Part shown: positions 43,829 through 52,522 of the stretch, in pieces
How the letters are laid out: each line of letters opens with the position of its first letter
How positions within the stretch are numbered: the stretch's first letter is position 1
Assembly: GCF_007679045.1 (NCBI RefSeq)
Contig: NZ_VEFS01000001.1
Span: 1,156,151 to 1,220,150, forward strand
Length of the DNA stretch: 64,000 bases
Direction of reading: 5' to 3'
Origin: Microbacterium sp. BH-3-3-3
GTDB lineage: Bacteria; Actinomycetota; Actinomycetes; Actinomycetales; Microbacteriaceae
Translations under genes and position numbers: made by a program
Notes under the pieces: model-generated
The model's database searches: none
Seen by the model: the letters and a program-made list of their open reading frames with translations, nothing else
Told to the model about the DNA's origin: nothing

Positions 43829-44851
43829 TCAGCGCAGGCGCCGCGCGATCTCGGCCAACGCTTCGGCGAACGACTCCTCGGCGCCCTCGCGCCCGCCCGA
43901 CAGATTCACCCCCACGACGCCGGGCAGGGCCAGCATCTCCTCGGCGAGCGCGACCGCGAGGGCGATCCCCTCGGCGCGCGGGTCGCGGGCCGACCGCACG
44001 CGCGAGAGGAAGCCGTCGGGCAGCACGAGCGTCGTGAACGACTCGAGCAGGTCGGCCGACGCGGCATCGACGACCACCGGCACGCAGGGGATGTAGCGGA
44101 TGCCGTCGCCCGCCGCCTCGATGAAGCGGCGCACCGGCGCGGCTCCGCCGGCATGGTTGACGAAGCACACGTCGGCCCCCGCGCGCTGCTTCTCGCGCAG
44201 CCGTGCCGCACGCCGCTCGATCGGGGGTGCGGCCGGCGACGCTGCCACCGACACGACGTGCCCCGCGGCGCGGGCGAGCGCGGCGGCCTCGGTGGAGTCC
44301 AGGTCGAACACCGGCGCGGCATCCGGTCGATCTCCGGTGCGGGTGTGGTCGCCGGTCACGCAGTGCACTCCGGCGACCCCCTCCACGGCGAGCGCGGCGA
44401 GTTCGCCCTCGATCGCGACGCGGTTGCGGTCGCGCATATTGAGGCCGGTCCACACGCGCAGACCCCGTGACTGCAGAAGGTGTGCGCGGTAGGCGGGTGG
44501 GAACTGCACGCGCGCGCTTCCCGCGTCGCCGGCGAGCACGGCATCCACTTCTCCGGCGAGGATCGCGGCGCACGAGTCGATGGATGCCACGCTCAGCGCC
44601 CGCGCGGGCAGATCGGCGACCACCCACGGGCGCGTCCCGAGCGCCGCCAGGGTCGCTGCCGCCGCCGCCGAGCGCGACCCGGGCATCACGGCGACCGTGC
44701 GATCGACCCCCGTCCACGGCACGGTCGGCCGGTGCAGGAACGCGCACCGATGCGCGGCGTCGATCTCGCACGAGCCGTCGAATCCGACGCCCCCGCAGGG
44801 GCCGTACTCCATGCGCTTCGGGCAGGCGTCGATCAGCGGCAGCGAGGTCAT
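43829..44851 (-). CDS. methylenetetrahydrofolate-reductase-like protein with N-terminal zinc-type domain
   Basis: A 340-residue protein. The N-terminus has CPKRMEYGPCGGVGFDGSCE, the signature of the MTHFR C-terminal zinc-like domain, here moved to the front. The rest resembles a MetF-type TIM barrel, with VWTGLNMRDRNRVAIEGELA, GVAGVHCVTGDH and ARLREKQRAGADVCFVNHAG. The predicted role is flavin-dependent conversion of methylenetetrahydrofolate to methyltetrahydrofolate or a related folate step. ATG at 44851 is chosen because a -10 TACACT lies 6 bases before it and the frame upstream runs through the operator. The 21-bp operator shared with the xanthine dehydrogenase operon puts it in the purine regulon. 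Confidence 0.72.
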   Translation of the reverse strand: MTSLPLIDACPKRMEYGPCGGVGFDGSCEIDAAHRCAFLHRPTVPWTGVDRTVAVMPGSRSAAAAATLAALGTRPWVVADLPARALSVASIDSCAAILAGEVDAVLAGDAGSARVQFPPAYRAHLLQSRGLRVWTGLNMRDRNRVAIEGELAALAVEGVAGVHCVTGDHTRTGDRPDAAPVFDLDSTEAAALARAAGHVVSVAASPAAPPIERRAARLREKQRAGADVCFVNHAGGAAPVRRFIEAAGDGIRYIPCVPVVVDAASADLLESFTTLVLPDGFLSRVRSARDPRAEGIALAVALAEEMLALPGVVGVNLSGGREGAEESFAEALAEIARRLR

Positions 44852-44857
44852 GGCGGG

Positions 44858-44863
44858 AGTGTA
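44858..44863 (-). promoter_or_regulatory. -10 element of the MTHFR-like gene
   Basis: TACACT on the minus strand (44863-44858) sits 6 bases before the ATG at 44851, implying a leaderless transcript. Operator copy 3 lies 19-40 bases upstream of it. Confidence 0.45.
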
Positions 44864-44882
44864 GGGACCGCGTGTTTCCGCG

Positions 44883-44903
44883 AATGTTCGTGACGGCAAC
44901 ATT
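44883..44903. promoter_or_regulatory. 21-bp ATGTT-N9-AACAT operator, copy 3 (divergent)
   Basis: The best copy: AATGTT-CGTGACGG-CAACATT, with seven-base arms nearly perfect. It lies midway between the divergent MTHFR-like gene (start 44851) and the PdxH-like/xanthine dehydrogenase operon (start 44965), so one regulator could control both. Confidence 0.7.
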
Positions 44904-44927
44904 GCCGAAATGCGCGGTGCCTACGCT
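44896..44927 (+). promoter_or_regulatory. promoter of the PdxH-like/xanthine dehydrogenase operon with GlnR-like box
   Basis: GCAAC-N6-GAAAT (44896-44911) resembles a GlnR half-site and overlaps the 21-bp operator. A -10-like TACGCT follows at 44922-44927, leaving a leader of about 30 bases with GGGAGG before the ATG at 44965. Confidence 0.4.
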
Positions 44928-44964
44928 CGGCGATACCCGCTGCCCCATCCCCCGGGAGGTCGCC

Positions 44965-45579
44965 ATGATCACGGCCGGCACCACGTTCGGTTCCGACGTC
45001 GACGACGTCGACGCACTCACCGACGACCCGCTCGCCCTGCTCGTGCGGTGGCTGCCGCCGCACGACAGCGAGCTGCGACCGCTCGCCGCCCTGGCCACCG
45101 TGGGCCTCGACGGGCTTCCCTCGCTGCGGCACGTGCTGGCGAGCGAGTGCGACACCGAGGGCCTCACCTTCCACACCGACGCCCAGAGCGCCAAGGCCGC
45201 CGAACTCGCCCAGAACCCGGTCGCGGCGATGTCGATCGCCTGGCCCGAGATCGGTCGGCAGCTCGTGGTGCGCGGCACCGTCGAGCAGGTCTCGGCGGCG
45301 GATGCCGCGAAGGTGTACTCCGAGCGGTCGCGGTACCTGCAGCTGTTGGCCTGGACGAACACCCGCGAGAACGCGCACCTGCCCGTCGACGAACGTCATC
45401 GCCTGTGGGCGGAGTTCGACGACGCGCACCCGCAGCTCGACCCGCCCGCCCGCTGGGTCGGGTTCCGCCTGCGCCCGCGAACGCTCACCTTCTGGCGCGG
45501 CGACCCCGCCGGTCAGAGCACGCGCCAGCACTACACGCTCGTCGACGGCCGCTGGTCGGGCGAGATCCTGGCGGGCTGA
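44965..45579 (+). CDS. pyridoxamine 5'-phosphate oxidase-like protein
   Basis: FMN split-barrel protein, 204 residues, with PdxH-type segments: LATVGLDGLPSLRHVLASEC, SAKAAELAQNPVAAMSIAWP, RQLVVRGTVEQVSAADAAKV, RYLQLLAWTNTR and a C-terminal PNPOx region PPARWVGFRLRPRTLTFWRG. It may make PLP, which is needed by the PucG-type aminotransferase of the same pathway; alternatively it is a divergent flavin reductase. ATG at 44965 follows GGGAGGTCGCC. It ends one base before the FAD subunit gene of xanthine dehydrogenase. Confidence 0.72.
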   Translation: MITAGTTFGSDVDDVDALTDDPLALLVRWLPPHDSELRPLAALATVGLDGLPSLRHVLASECDTEGLTFHTDAQSAKAAELAQNPVAAMSIAWPEIGRQLVVRGTVEQVSAADAAKVYSERSRYLQLLAWTNTRENAHLPVDERHRLWAEFDDAHPQLDPPARWVGFRLRPRTLTFWRGDPAGQSTRQHYTLVDGRWSGEILAG

Positions 45580-45580
45580 C

Positions 45581-46414
45581 GTGGACATCACCACCGTCAC
45601 CTCATTCCGCGCCGCGCGCTCGCGCGCCGACCTCGCGCTGCGTCCCGGCGAGGTCGTCATGGCCGGGGGCACCTGGCTGATGAGCGAGCCGCAGCCCGAC
45701 ACCACCGGCTTCGTCGACCTCACCACCCTCGGCTGGCCCGACCTCGAGATCACCGACGACGGCCTGCGCATCGGGGCGACCTGCACCATCGCGCGTCTGC
45801 TCGCGTGGGCAGAGCGCGAGGCGCCCGCGGCCTGGACCTCGCTCGAGCTCGCCCGCCCCGCCGCCGATGCGCTGCTCGCGTCGTTCAAGATCTGGAACAC
45901 CGCCACCGTCGGCGGCAACGTCTGCCAAGCCTTCGCCGCCGGCGCGATGATCGCCTTGCTCGCGACGCTGGATGCCACGGCCCTCATCTGGACGCCCGAC
46001 GGCGGCGAGCGCCGCGCGGCCGTGGCCGACCTGGTGGTCGACAACGCCGCGAACGCGCTCGCGCCGGGTGAGGTCGTGCGCGCCCTCGACGTCCCCGCGC
46101 GGTCGCTGTCGTCGCGGGTGGGCCTGCAGAAGATCGCGCTGGCCGAGCTCGGTCGCTCCGGCGCCGTCGTCACCGCCCGCGTCGACCCCGACGGCTCCGC
46201 GGTGTTCGTGGTGACCGCCGCGGTGCGCCGCCCCCGCGTGCTGCGCTTCTCGCGCGTGCCCGGAGCGGGCGAACTGCGGGATGCCGTGGCATCCGCCCCC
46301 GACTTCTACACCGATCCGCTCGGCAGTGCCGACTGGCGTCGGGGAGTGAGCGTCGTGCTCGCCGAACGACTGCGCGCGCGCTTCGCGCGTGAGCTGCAGG
46401 AAGGTGCCGCGTGA
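45581..46414 (+). CDS. xanthine dehydrogenase-type FAD-binding subunit
   Basis: FAD-binding medium subunit of a molybdenum hydroxylase, 277 residues, CoxM/XdhB type. [14 protein letters not shown] is the isoalloxazine/pyrophosphate-binding segment (the family pattern is SIGGNIAxAxPSxDL, here unusually [16 protein letters not shown]). The C-terminal CO_deh_flav_C domain contains [20 protein letters not shown]. It passes electrons from the iron-sulfur clusters to an external acceptor. GTG at 45581 lies directly after the previous stop, and its own stop overlaps the large-subunit start (GTGA). Confidence 0.85.
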   Translation: MDITTVTSFRAARSRADLALRPGEVVMAGGTWLMSEPQPDTTGFVDLTTLGWPDLEITDDGLRIGATCTIARLLAWAEREAPAAWTSLELARPAADALLASFKIWNTATVGGNVCQAFAAGAMIALLATLDATALIWTPDGGERRAAVADLVVDNAANALAPGEVVRALDVPARSLSSRVGLQKIALAELGRSGAVVTARVDPDGSAVFVVTAAVRRPRVLRFSRVPGAGELRDAVASAPDFYTDPLGSADWRRGVSVVLAERLRARFARELQEGAA

Positions 46415-49269
46415 GGTTCGAGGTCAACGGCTCCCCCGTCGAGGTCGATCCCCGCCCCGGTCAGAGCGCCCGCACGCTCCTGCGCGAGGCCGGACACGTC
46501 GAGGTGAAGAAGGGCTGCGATGCGGGCGACTGCGGCGCGTGCTCGGTGCTGCTCGACGGTACGCCGACGCACTCGTGCATCATTCCCGCGATGCGACTCG
46601 AGGGGCGTGCGATCACCACTGCGGCCGGCCTGGCCCCCGGCGACGAGCTCCACCCCGTGCAGGAGGCCCTGGCGAGAGGCTTCGGATTCCAGTGCGGCTT
46701 CTGCACGCCCGGCATGAGCGTGACGGCCTCGACCCTGACCCCCGACGACCTCGGCGACCTCGACCGGCGCATGAAGGGCAACCTCTGCCGGTGCACCGGG
46801 TACCGCCCGATCCGCGAGGCGATCCGCTCATCGGTGCTGGGGCCGGTGCGCGAGACAGGGTCCGCAGCGCCGGCCGCGGCGCCCGCCGGCTGCGGCGGGA
46901 CGTGCGCGGGGCACGACACGACTCCTGCAGATCCGCCCCTCACGGCTCCCTCGACCCCTGCACCTGCCGATCTGCAGGAGGTGTGCACGCCGACCTCCCC
47001 CACCGGACGCGTCGGCACCTCCGCCATCCCCGAGGCCGCGCGCCGCATCGTCCAGGGTCGCGAGCCCTTCACCTTCGACGAGCCCGTGCCCGGCGGACCA
47101 CCGCTCGTGCTGCGCGTCGTGACCTCGCCGCACGCCCACGCCCGGGTCGTCTCGATCGACACCGCGGCCGCGCGGGCGATCCCGGGCGTCGTGGCCGTCT
47201 TCACCCACGACGACGTCCCCGCCGTGCGCTACTCGACCGGCCGCCATGAACACCGCACCGACGACCCCGACGACACGCGCATGCTCGACGACGTCGTGCG
47301 TCACGTCGGCCAGCGGATCGTCGCGGTCGTCGCCGAGACGGCCGAAGCAGCCGATGCCGGATGCCGTGCCGTCGAGGTCGAGTACGAGGTGCTGCCCGCG
47401 GTGTTCGACCCCGAAGAGGCACGCCGGCCCGGAGCCCCGCTGCTGCACCCCGACCGCACACCCGACGAGCGCGTGATGGATGCCGGCCGCAACGTCGTCG
47501 CGGGCTTCCACACCGGTCACGGCGGCGACATCGACGCGGCCCTCGCCGCGAGCCACACCACCGTGACGGGCGAATGGCGCTCGTCGCGCGTGACCCACGC
47601 GGCGCTCGAGACGCACGGCGCCGTCGGCTGGATGGACGACGACGGTCGCCTCGTGATCCGCTCGTCGACGCAGGTGCCCTTCCTCGTGCGCAACGAGCTC
47701 GCGCACGTGTTCGACCTCGAGCGCGATCGCGTGCGCGTCTATGCGACGCGCGTGGGCGGCGGATTCGGCGGCAAGCAGGAGCTCTTCACCGAAGACCTCA
47801 CCGCGCTCGCGGTGCTGCGCCTCGGACGCCCGGTCGCGTACGAGTACTCGCGCACCGATCAGTTCGTGCGGGCCTCGCTGCGGCATCCGATGCGCGTGCG
47901 CACCACCCTGGGGGCGGATGCCGACGGCACCCTCACCGCGATGAAGCTCGACGTGCTGAGCGACACCGGGGCCTACGGCAACCACGCGATCGGCGTGCTG
48001 TTCCACTCGTGCGCCGAGTCGACGACGCTGTACCGCGTGCCGACGAAGTGGATCGACGCCGAGGCGGTCTACACGAACAACCCGCCCTCCGGCGCGTTCC
48101 GCGGATACGGGCTCGGACAGGTGGTGTTCGCCGTCGAATCCGCCATGGACGCCCTCGCGCAGGAGCTCGACATCGACCCCTTCGACCTGCGCCGCATCAA
48201 CGCCGTGCGCGAGGGCGACCCGCTGCACCCCGACGCCGACGAGAAGTACGAAGAAGACCTGATCTGGGGCAGCTACGGCCTCGACCAGTGCCTCGACCTC
48301 GCGCAAGACGCGCTGCGACGCGGCAACGGCGTCGACGCCCCCGACGGCTGGCTCGTCGGCGAAGGGATGTCGGCCGCGATGATCGCCACCATGGCGCCGC
48401 GCGGACACATCGCCCACACCACCGCGACCCTGCGTGCCGACGGCACCTACGTGCTGCGGGTCGGCACGGCCGAGTTCGGCAACGGCACCTCGACCGTTCA
48501 CCGCCAGATCGCGGCCACCGTGCTCGAGGCACCCCTCGAGCGCCTGCACCTGTGGGCCGCCGACACCGACGCGGTCCGCCACGACACCGGCGCGTTCGCC
48601 TCCGCGGGAACCGTCGTCGCCGGAAAGGCGCTGTACGGCGCCTGCCTGTCGCTGAAGCGCCGGATGATCGCCATCGCCGCCGAGCTGTCGGGGGCGGATG
48701 CCGCGGGCGCCGAGGTCACGGCATCCGGAATCTCATTCGCGGGCGAGACCGTGACGTGGGCGCGGATCGTCGCCGCAGGGGGCGGAGACGACCTGACCGC
48801 CGACGGGGCCGAGTTCGGCGACTTCCGCTCGCTCGCCTTCAACGTGCACGCCGTACGCGTGGCCGTCGACCCCGAGACGGGGACGGTGAAGGTGCTGCAG
48901 TCGATCCAGTCCGCCGACGCCGGCGTCGTGATCAACCCCGCGCAGTGCCGCGGCCAGATCGAGGGCGGCGCCGCGCAGGCCCTCGGCGGTGCGCTGTACG
49001 AAGAGGTGCTGCTCGAAGACGGCGTCGTGCAGAACCCGGTGTTCCGCACGTACCGCGTGCCGCAGTTCGCCGACGTGCCCGACACCGAGGTGTACTTCGC
49101 CGAGACCGACGACACCCTCGGCCCGTTCGGCGCGAAGTCGATGAGCGAGTCGCCGTACAACCCCGTCGGGGCCGCGATCGGCAACGCCGTCTCGCGCGCG
49201 CTCGGCCGCCGCGGATACGAACTGCCGTTCTCGCGCGACCGCGTGTGGAGGCTCGCGGGCGGGGAGTGA
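46411..49269 (+). CDS. xanthine dehydrogenase, fused 2Fe-2S and molybdopterin subunit
   Basis: A 952-residue catalytic chain oxidising xanthine (or hypoxanthine) to urate. The N-terminal ferredoxin domain has Cys36, Cys41, Cys44 and Cys56. The second 2Fe-2S domain has QCGFC (95, 98) and LCRCTG (126, 128). A 60-residue Ala/Pro-rich linker follows, then the molybdopterin domains with [19 protein letters not shown] and [18 protein letters not shown], which holds the catalytic glutamate region. The FAD domain is encoded separately upstream. Linker residues 169-192 come from a family E palindromic repeat. GTG at 46411. XdhC and a MobA-like protein needed for maturation are at 3607-5208. Confidence 0.9.
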   Translation: MRFEVNGSPVEVDPRPGQSARTLLREAGHVEVKKGCDAGDCGACSVLLDGTPTHSCIIPAMRLEGRAITTAAGLAPGDELHPVQEALARGFGFQCGFCTPGMSVTASTLTPDDLGDLDRRMKGNLCRCTGYRPIREAIRSSVLGPVRETGSAAPAAAPAGCGGTCAGHDTTPADPPLTAPSTPAPADLQEVCTPTSPTGRVGTSAIPEAARRIVQGREPFTFDEPVPGGPPLVLRVVTSPHAHARVVSIDTAAARAIPGVVAVFTHDDVPAVRYSTGRHEHRTDDPDDTRMLDDVVRHVGQRIVAVVAETAEAADAGCRAVEVEYEVLPAVFDPEEARRPGAPLLHPDRTPDERVMDAGRNVVAGFHTGHGGDIDAALAASHTTVTGEWRSSRVTHAALETHGAVGWMDDDGRLVIRSSTQVPFLVRNELAHVFDLERDRVRVYATRVGGGFGGKQELFTEDLTALAVLRLGRPVAYEYSRTDQFVRASLRHPMRVRTTLGADADGTLTAMKLDVLSDTGAYGNHAIGVLFHSCAESTTLYRVPTKWIDAEAVYTNNPPSGAFRGYGLGQVVFAVESAMDALAQELDIDPFDLRRINAVREGDPLHPDADEKYEEDLIWGSYGLDQCLDLAQDALRRGNGVDAPDGWLVGEGMSAAMIATMAPRGHIAHTTATLRADGTYVLRVGTAEFGNGTSTVHRQIAATVLEAPLERLHLWAADTDAVRHDTGAFASAGTVVAGKALYGACLSLKRRMIAIAAELSGADAAGAEVTASGISFAGETVTWARIVAAGGGDDLTADGAEFGDFRSLAFNVHAVRVAVDPETGTVKVLQSIQSADAGVVINPAQCRGQIEGGAAQALGGALYEEVLLEDGVVQNPVFRTYRVPQFADVPDTEVYFAETDDTLGPFGAKSMSESPYNPVGAAIGNAVSRALGRRGYELPFSRDRVWRLAGGE
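46917..46985. repeat. family E palindromic repeat inside the xanthine dehydrogenase gene
   Basis: Arms CACGACTCCTGCAGATC (46917-46933) and GATCTGCAGGAGGTGTG (46969-46985), 15 of 17 pairing, enclose 35 bases. The element is 69 bp, a multiple of three, and reads in frame as linker residues 169-192. Its intergenic relative is 15692-15762. Confidence 0.75.
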
Positions 49270-49350
49270 GCAGGGCCCGCGGCCGGCGGGCCCGCCAGCG
49301 GGGTTTGGGGTCTTGCTCCGGCTCCGGTGTCGGCGGGGCCCGCCAGCGGG

Positions 49351-49703
49351 GGATTTGGGGCGCGTTTCGTCCTTCGGGGCGGAAAATCCACGCCCCAAAC
49401 GAGAGGATCCGCCCCAAACCGGTGAACGTCGGGGCGGCGCGTAGGTCCCGGGCTGCGGAGGCGACTGGCTTCGGCCCAGGCGCGTCGGCGGGGGATTTGG
49501 GGCGCGTTTCGTCGTTCGGGGCGAACAATTCACGCCCCAAACGCAAGAACCTGCCCCAAAACCGGTGAAGCTGAGGTCGGCGCGTAGGCCACGGGCTGAG
49601 GACATCACTGGCTTCGGCCCCGGGCGCGCCGGCACGGTTTGGGGCGCGTTTCGTCGTTCGGGGCGGACGAATCACGCCCCGAACGCAAAAATCCGCCCCG
49701 GAA
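49351..49703. repeat. family C repeats in a tandem array of about 143-bp units
   Basis: The 442-base gap 49270-49711 contains no gene. From 49351 a unit of about 143 bp recurs at 49494 and, cut short, at 49638. Each begins with a roughly 68-bp family C element (TTTGGGGCG, TTCGGGGCG, CGCCCCAAA and CCGCCCC arms that nest) followed by about 75 bases of shared GC-rich filler with ACTGGCTTCGGCCC. 49270-49350 has an imperfect further copy of the filler (CCCGCCAGCGGGG twice). Confidence 0.85.
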
Positions 49704-49711
49704 CCGGGAGC

Positions 49712-50569
49712 TCAGAGGGGCGTCGCGGTTCCCCGCACGAGAATGCCCCCGGATGCCGGGACCTCGACCTCGAGCACGCTCGGCCGCCCGATGTGCCGGC
49801 CCTGCCGCACGGTGAAGGCGAACGGTGCGTCGAGACCCAGGCGGTCGCGGAGGTACGCACCGAGCGAGGCAGCGGCGGAACCCGTCGCGGGATCCTCGGT
49901 GATGTCGCCGACCGGGAAGAGGTTGCGCGCCTCGGCGACGAGGCCGTCGACGAGGTCGCCCTCCACGTGGACCGTGATGACGGTGCCTTTCCATCCGCGC
50001 TCGTCCATGAGCATCCGCAACGCAGCGGGGTCGAACGCGAACGAATCGAACGTCCCGCGGGAGGCGATCGCGACCACCGGGTGCAGGTTGCCGGCGAAGG
50101 CCTGGGCGAGCGGCATCCGCTCATCGAGGTCGTCGGAGCGCAGGCCCAGGATGCCGAGGAGGCGGACGGCGACGTCCGCGTCGAGGTCGGTCGTGGAGGG
50201 ATCGACGCTGGTGAAACCGGCGGTGATGCGGCCCTCGGCGTCGCGGGCGGTCGACACCTCGACGATGCCCGCCGCGGTGTCGAACGTGAACGGCCCGACG
50301 CCTTCGGCCTCGGCGAGCGCAACGGCGGTCGCGATCGTGGCGTGTCCGCAGAAGGGGACCTCGGCTCCGGGCGAGAAGTAGCGCACGGCGACCCGGCGAC
50401 CGTCGCGCTCACCGACGAAAGCGGTCTCGGGGTGGCCGAGGTCGGTGGCGATGCGCTTCATCTGCGCGGCATCGAGGGCCACGGCATCCAGGACGACGCC
50501 CGCCGGATTGCCTCCACCCGGCTCGGCGGCGAAGGCGAGCAGTTCGAGGATCGAGGGAGCGGAGGTCAT
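49712..50569 (-). CDS. PhzF-family isomerase/epimerase
   Basis: Diaminopimelate-epimerase-fold enzyme, 285 residues from the ATG at 50569. It has GGGNPAGVVLDA, DLGHPETAFVGE (catalytic Glu of PhzF), VPFCGHATIATAVALAE, and DITEDPATGSAAASLGAYL. These enzymes catalyse isomerisations of small acids; PhzF itself acts in phenazine synthesis, but no phenazine genes are present, so a housekeeping or detoxification role is likelier. ATG at 50569 follows GGAG-poor sequence (GAGAATGGACGC). The open frame continues upstream without a stop into a membrane-protein-like segment (50570-51073), so a longer fusion cannot be excluded. Confidence 0.83.
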   Translation of the reverse strand: MTSAPSILELLAFAAEPGGGNPAGVVLDAVALDAAQMKRIATDLGHPETAFVGERDGRRVAVRYFSPGAEVPFCGHATIATAVALAEAEGVGPFTFDTAAGIVEVSTARDAEGRITAGFTSVDPSTTDLDADVAVRLLGILGLRSDDLDERMPLAQAFAGNLHPVVAIASRGTFDSFAFDPAALRMLMDERGWKGTVITVHVEGDLVDGLVAEARNLFPVGDITEDPATGSAAASLGAYLRDRLGLDAPFAFTVRQGRHIGRPSVLEVEVPASGGILVRGTATPL

Positions 50570-51073
50570 GCGTCCATTCTCGCCGGGGGCCGAGTGCTGC
50601 GGAGCTGCCTTGGCGTTGCGCGCTTCCTTGAACGCGACGATCGCCGACCACACGGCAGCGACCGGGAGGGCGATGCACGCGCCGAACCACCAGCGCTCGC
50701 GATCGCCGACACGATGGGGACCGCAGCGCGGGGGGCTGTCCCCGAACACGTCGTAGAGCAGGAGGTCCCACGCGAGAGAGGGGTACACCCACGGCGCGCC
50801 GATCGCCCCCCACAGCCACAACGCACCTCGTCCCGCGGTGAAACGCACATGAGGCTCATGCACCTTCATCCACCACGCTCGCCAGAACGCTCCGGCCGTC
50901 AGCGCCACCGACCACAACACCCACGCCAAGGTCCACCACACCGACCTCGGGCCGACGATCGCGGCTGCCTGCTCGGTCGTGAGCCCGTAGGCCGCAGGCA
51001 TGCCGCGCACAGCCCCGAGCACGCCGAGCCACCACGCCGAGGGCGCGGGACGGTCGCGCTTGATGAAGACCAT
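50570..51073 (-). other. Trp-rich membrane-protein-like coding segment fused in frame to PhzF
   Basis: From ATG 51073 the frame encodes 168 residues that run without a stop into the PhzF start. It is rich in Trp and hydrophobic stretches (WWTLAWVLWSVALTAGAF; ALWLWGAIGAPWVYPSLAW; WWFGACIALPVAAVWSAIVA), suggesting three or four membrane segments, and then KEARNAKAAPQHSAPGENGR. Codon choice is mostly GC-ending, so it looks coding, not random. Either it is a real N-terminal membrane domain of the PhzF protein or a separate gene that lost its stop. No family is recognised and no clear ribosome site precedes 51073. Confidence 0.45.
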
Positions 51074-51171
51074 GCGCCGGGGCCACGTCTGCCGCCCCAC
51101 TAACGACCGCCCCCGCACGCCCCGCGCCCCGGGGCCACGACCGACGCCCCGAACCGGGCGCAACCGACCCC

Positions 51172-52455
51172 TCAGCGCACCTCCGCCCCGAGGTGCAGCA
51201 CCGCCTCGGCGAGGGCACGCAGGCCCGCCGCCACGTCGGCGCCCGCGACGTCCTCGGCGGGGTGGTGGCTGATGCCGTCGGGGTTGCGTAGGAAGAGCAT
51301 GCCCACGTCGGTGATCGCACCGATCGCCATGGCGTCGTGACCGGCGCGACTGAAAAGGGTGGGGGCGTCGCCGCCGATGCCCGCGCGCACGACGTCCTGC
51401 AGCAGCGGAGCGCAGAACACCGCCGGCGCGCTGTGCACCTCTCGGGCGTGCCAGCGCAGGCTCCGGCGTCCCATGATCGCGTCGAGCTCGCGTGAGATCT
51501 CGTCCCACACGTGGTCGCGCGTGGCGTCGAACTCTCCGCGCAGGTCGAGCGAGAGGTGCGCCTCGCCGGGCACGACGTTGACCGCGCCGGGGAAGGCCTC
51601 GAGCTGACCGACCGTGCCCACGATGTGGTGCTCGCCGCGGCAGATCCGCTCGACCGCCAGCGCGGCCTCGCTCGCGCCGAGCAGGGCGTCGCGCCGCATG
51701 TCGTAGGGCGTGCCTCCCGCGTGCCGCGCCTCACCCTCGACGACGAGCTGGAACCGCCGGGCCGACGCGATCGACGACACCGCCGCGAGAGCCTGGCCAC
51801 TGCGGTGCAGCTCGGGCGCCTGTTCGATGTGCGCCTCGAGGTACGCCACGAGCTGGTCGGGCCGGCGCGCGGCCTCGCCCACGCGGCCCGGGTCGAGCCC
51901 GAAGTCGCGGAAAGCCTCGCGCAGGGTGAGTCCGTCGGCATCCGCCAACTCCCACCACGCGGGGTCCCACTGACCGGCCACGGCCGACGAGCCCAGCAGG
52001 GCCTTGCCGAACCGCGTTCCCTCTTCGTCGCTGAAGGCGATGACCTCGAGGGCGAAGGGGAAGGGGCTGGATGCCGTGCCCTCATCGTCGACGCGGCGCA
52101 GCAGCCGCACGACCTCGAGCGCCATCAGCACCCCGACGATGCCGTCGTAGCGCCCCGCGTCGGGCACCGTGTCCAGGTGCGATCCGAGCAGGAGCGCGGG
52201 AGCGTCGGGTACCCCGGCCGGGGCGAGGCGGCCGACCTGATTGCCCGCGGCGTCCTGCCGGGTGGTCATGCCGAGCTCGCGCATCCACTCGGCGGCGAGG
52301 CGGTTGACGCGTGCGTGCTCGGGCGAGAGGTAGACGCGGGTGATCGATCCGGGCGTCGAGGTGACGCGGGCGAGCTCTTCGCAGCGCCCCATGACGCGGC
52401 GCGCGGCCGAGGCGATGCGCTCTTCCGACACCTGAAGGCGAGTGGATGCCGTCAT
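51172..52455 (-). CDS. allantoate amidohydrolase/N-carbamoylase-like M20 enzyme
   Basis: Di-metal amidohydrolase of the AllC/HyuC/ureidopropionase group, 427 residues. Motifs are LLLGSHLDTVPDAGRYDGIV (metal His and Asp), VIAFSDEEGTRFGKALLGSS (Glu pair), LEAHIEQAPEL (His ligand), GEARHAGGTPYDMRRDAL (lid His and Asn-equivalent) and a C-terminal GISHHPAEDV (His ligand). In this operon it most likely converts allantoate to ureidoglycine, carbon dioxide and ammonia. ATG at 52455 is chosen; upstream in-frame codons give an Arg-rich non-homologous stretch. It is the last gene of the minus-strand allantoin operon, 67 bases after the aminotransferase gene. Confidence 0.85.
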   Translation of the reverse strand: MTASTRLQVSEERIASAARRVMGRCEELARVTSTPGSITRVYLSPEHARVNRLAAEWMRELGMTTRQDAAGNQVGRLAPAGVPDAPALLLGSHLDTVPDAGRYDGIVGVLMALEVVRLLRRVDDEGTASSPFPFALEVIAFSDEEGTRFGKALLGSSAVAGQWDPAWWELADADGLTLREAFRDFGLDPGRVGEAARRPDQLVAYLEAHIEQAPELHRSGQALAAVSSIASARRFQLVVEGEARHAGGTPYDMRRDALLGASEAALAVERICRGEHHIVGTVGQLEAFPGAVNVVPGEAHLSLDLRGEFDATRDHVWDEISRELDAIMGRRSLRWHAREVHSAPAVFCAPLLQDVVRAGIGGDAPTLFSRAGHDAMAIGAITDVGMLFLRNPDGISHHPAEDVAGADVAAGLRALAEAVLHLGAEVR

Positions 52456-52522
52456 GCCCAGGCCCCGCGGCCGCCGCAACCCGTCGCGGGATCGCGCACG
52501 CCGCGCCCGGCGCCGGTCGCCC

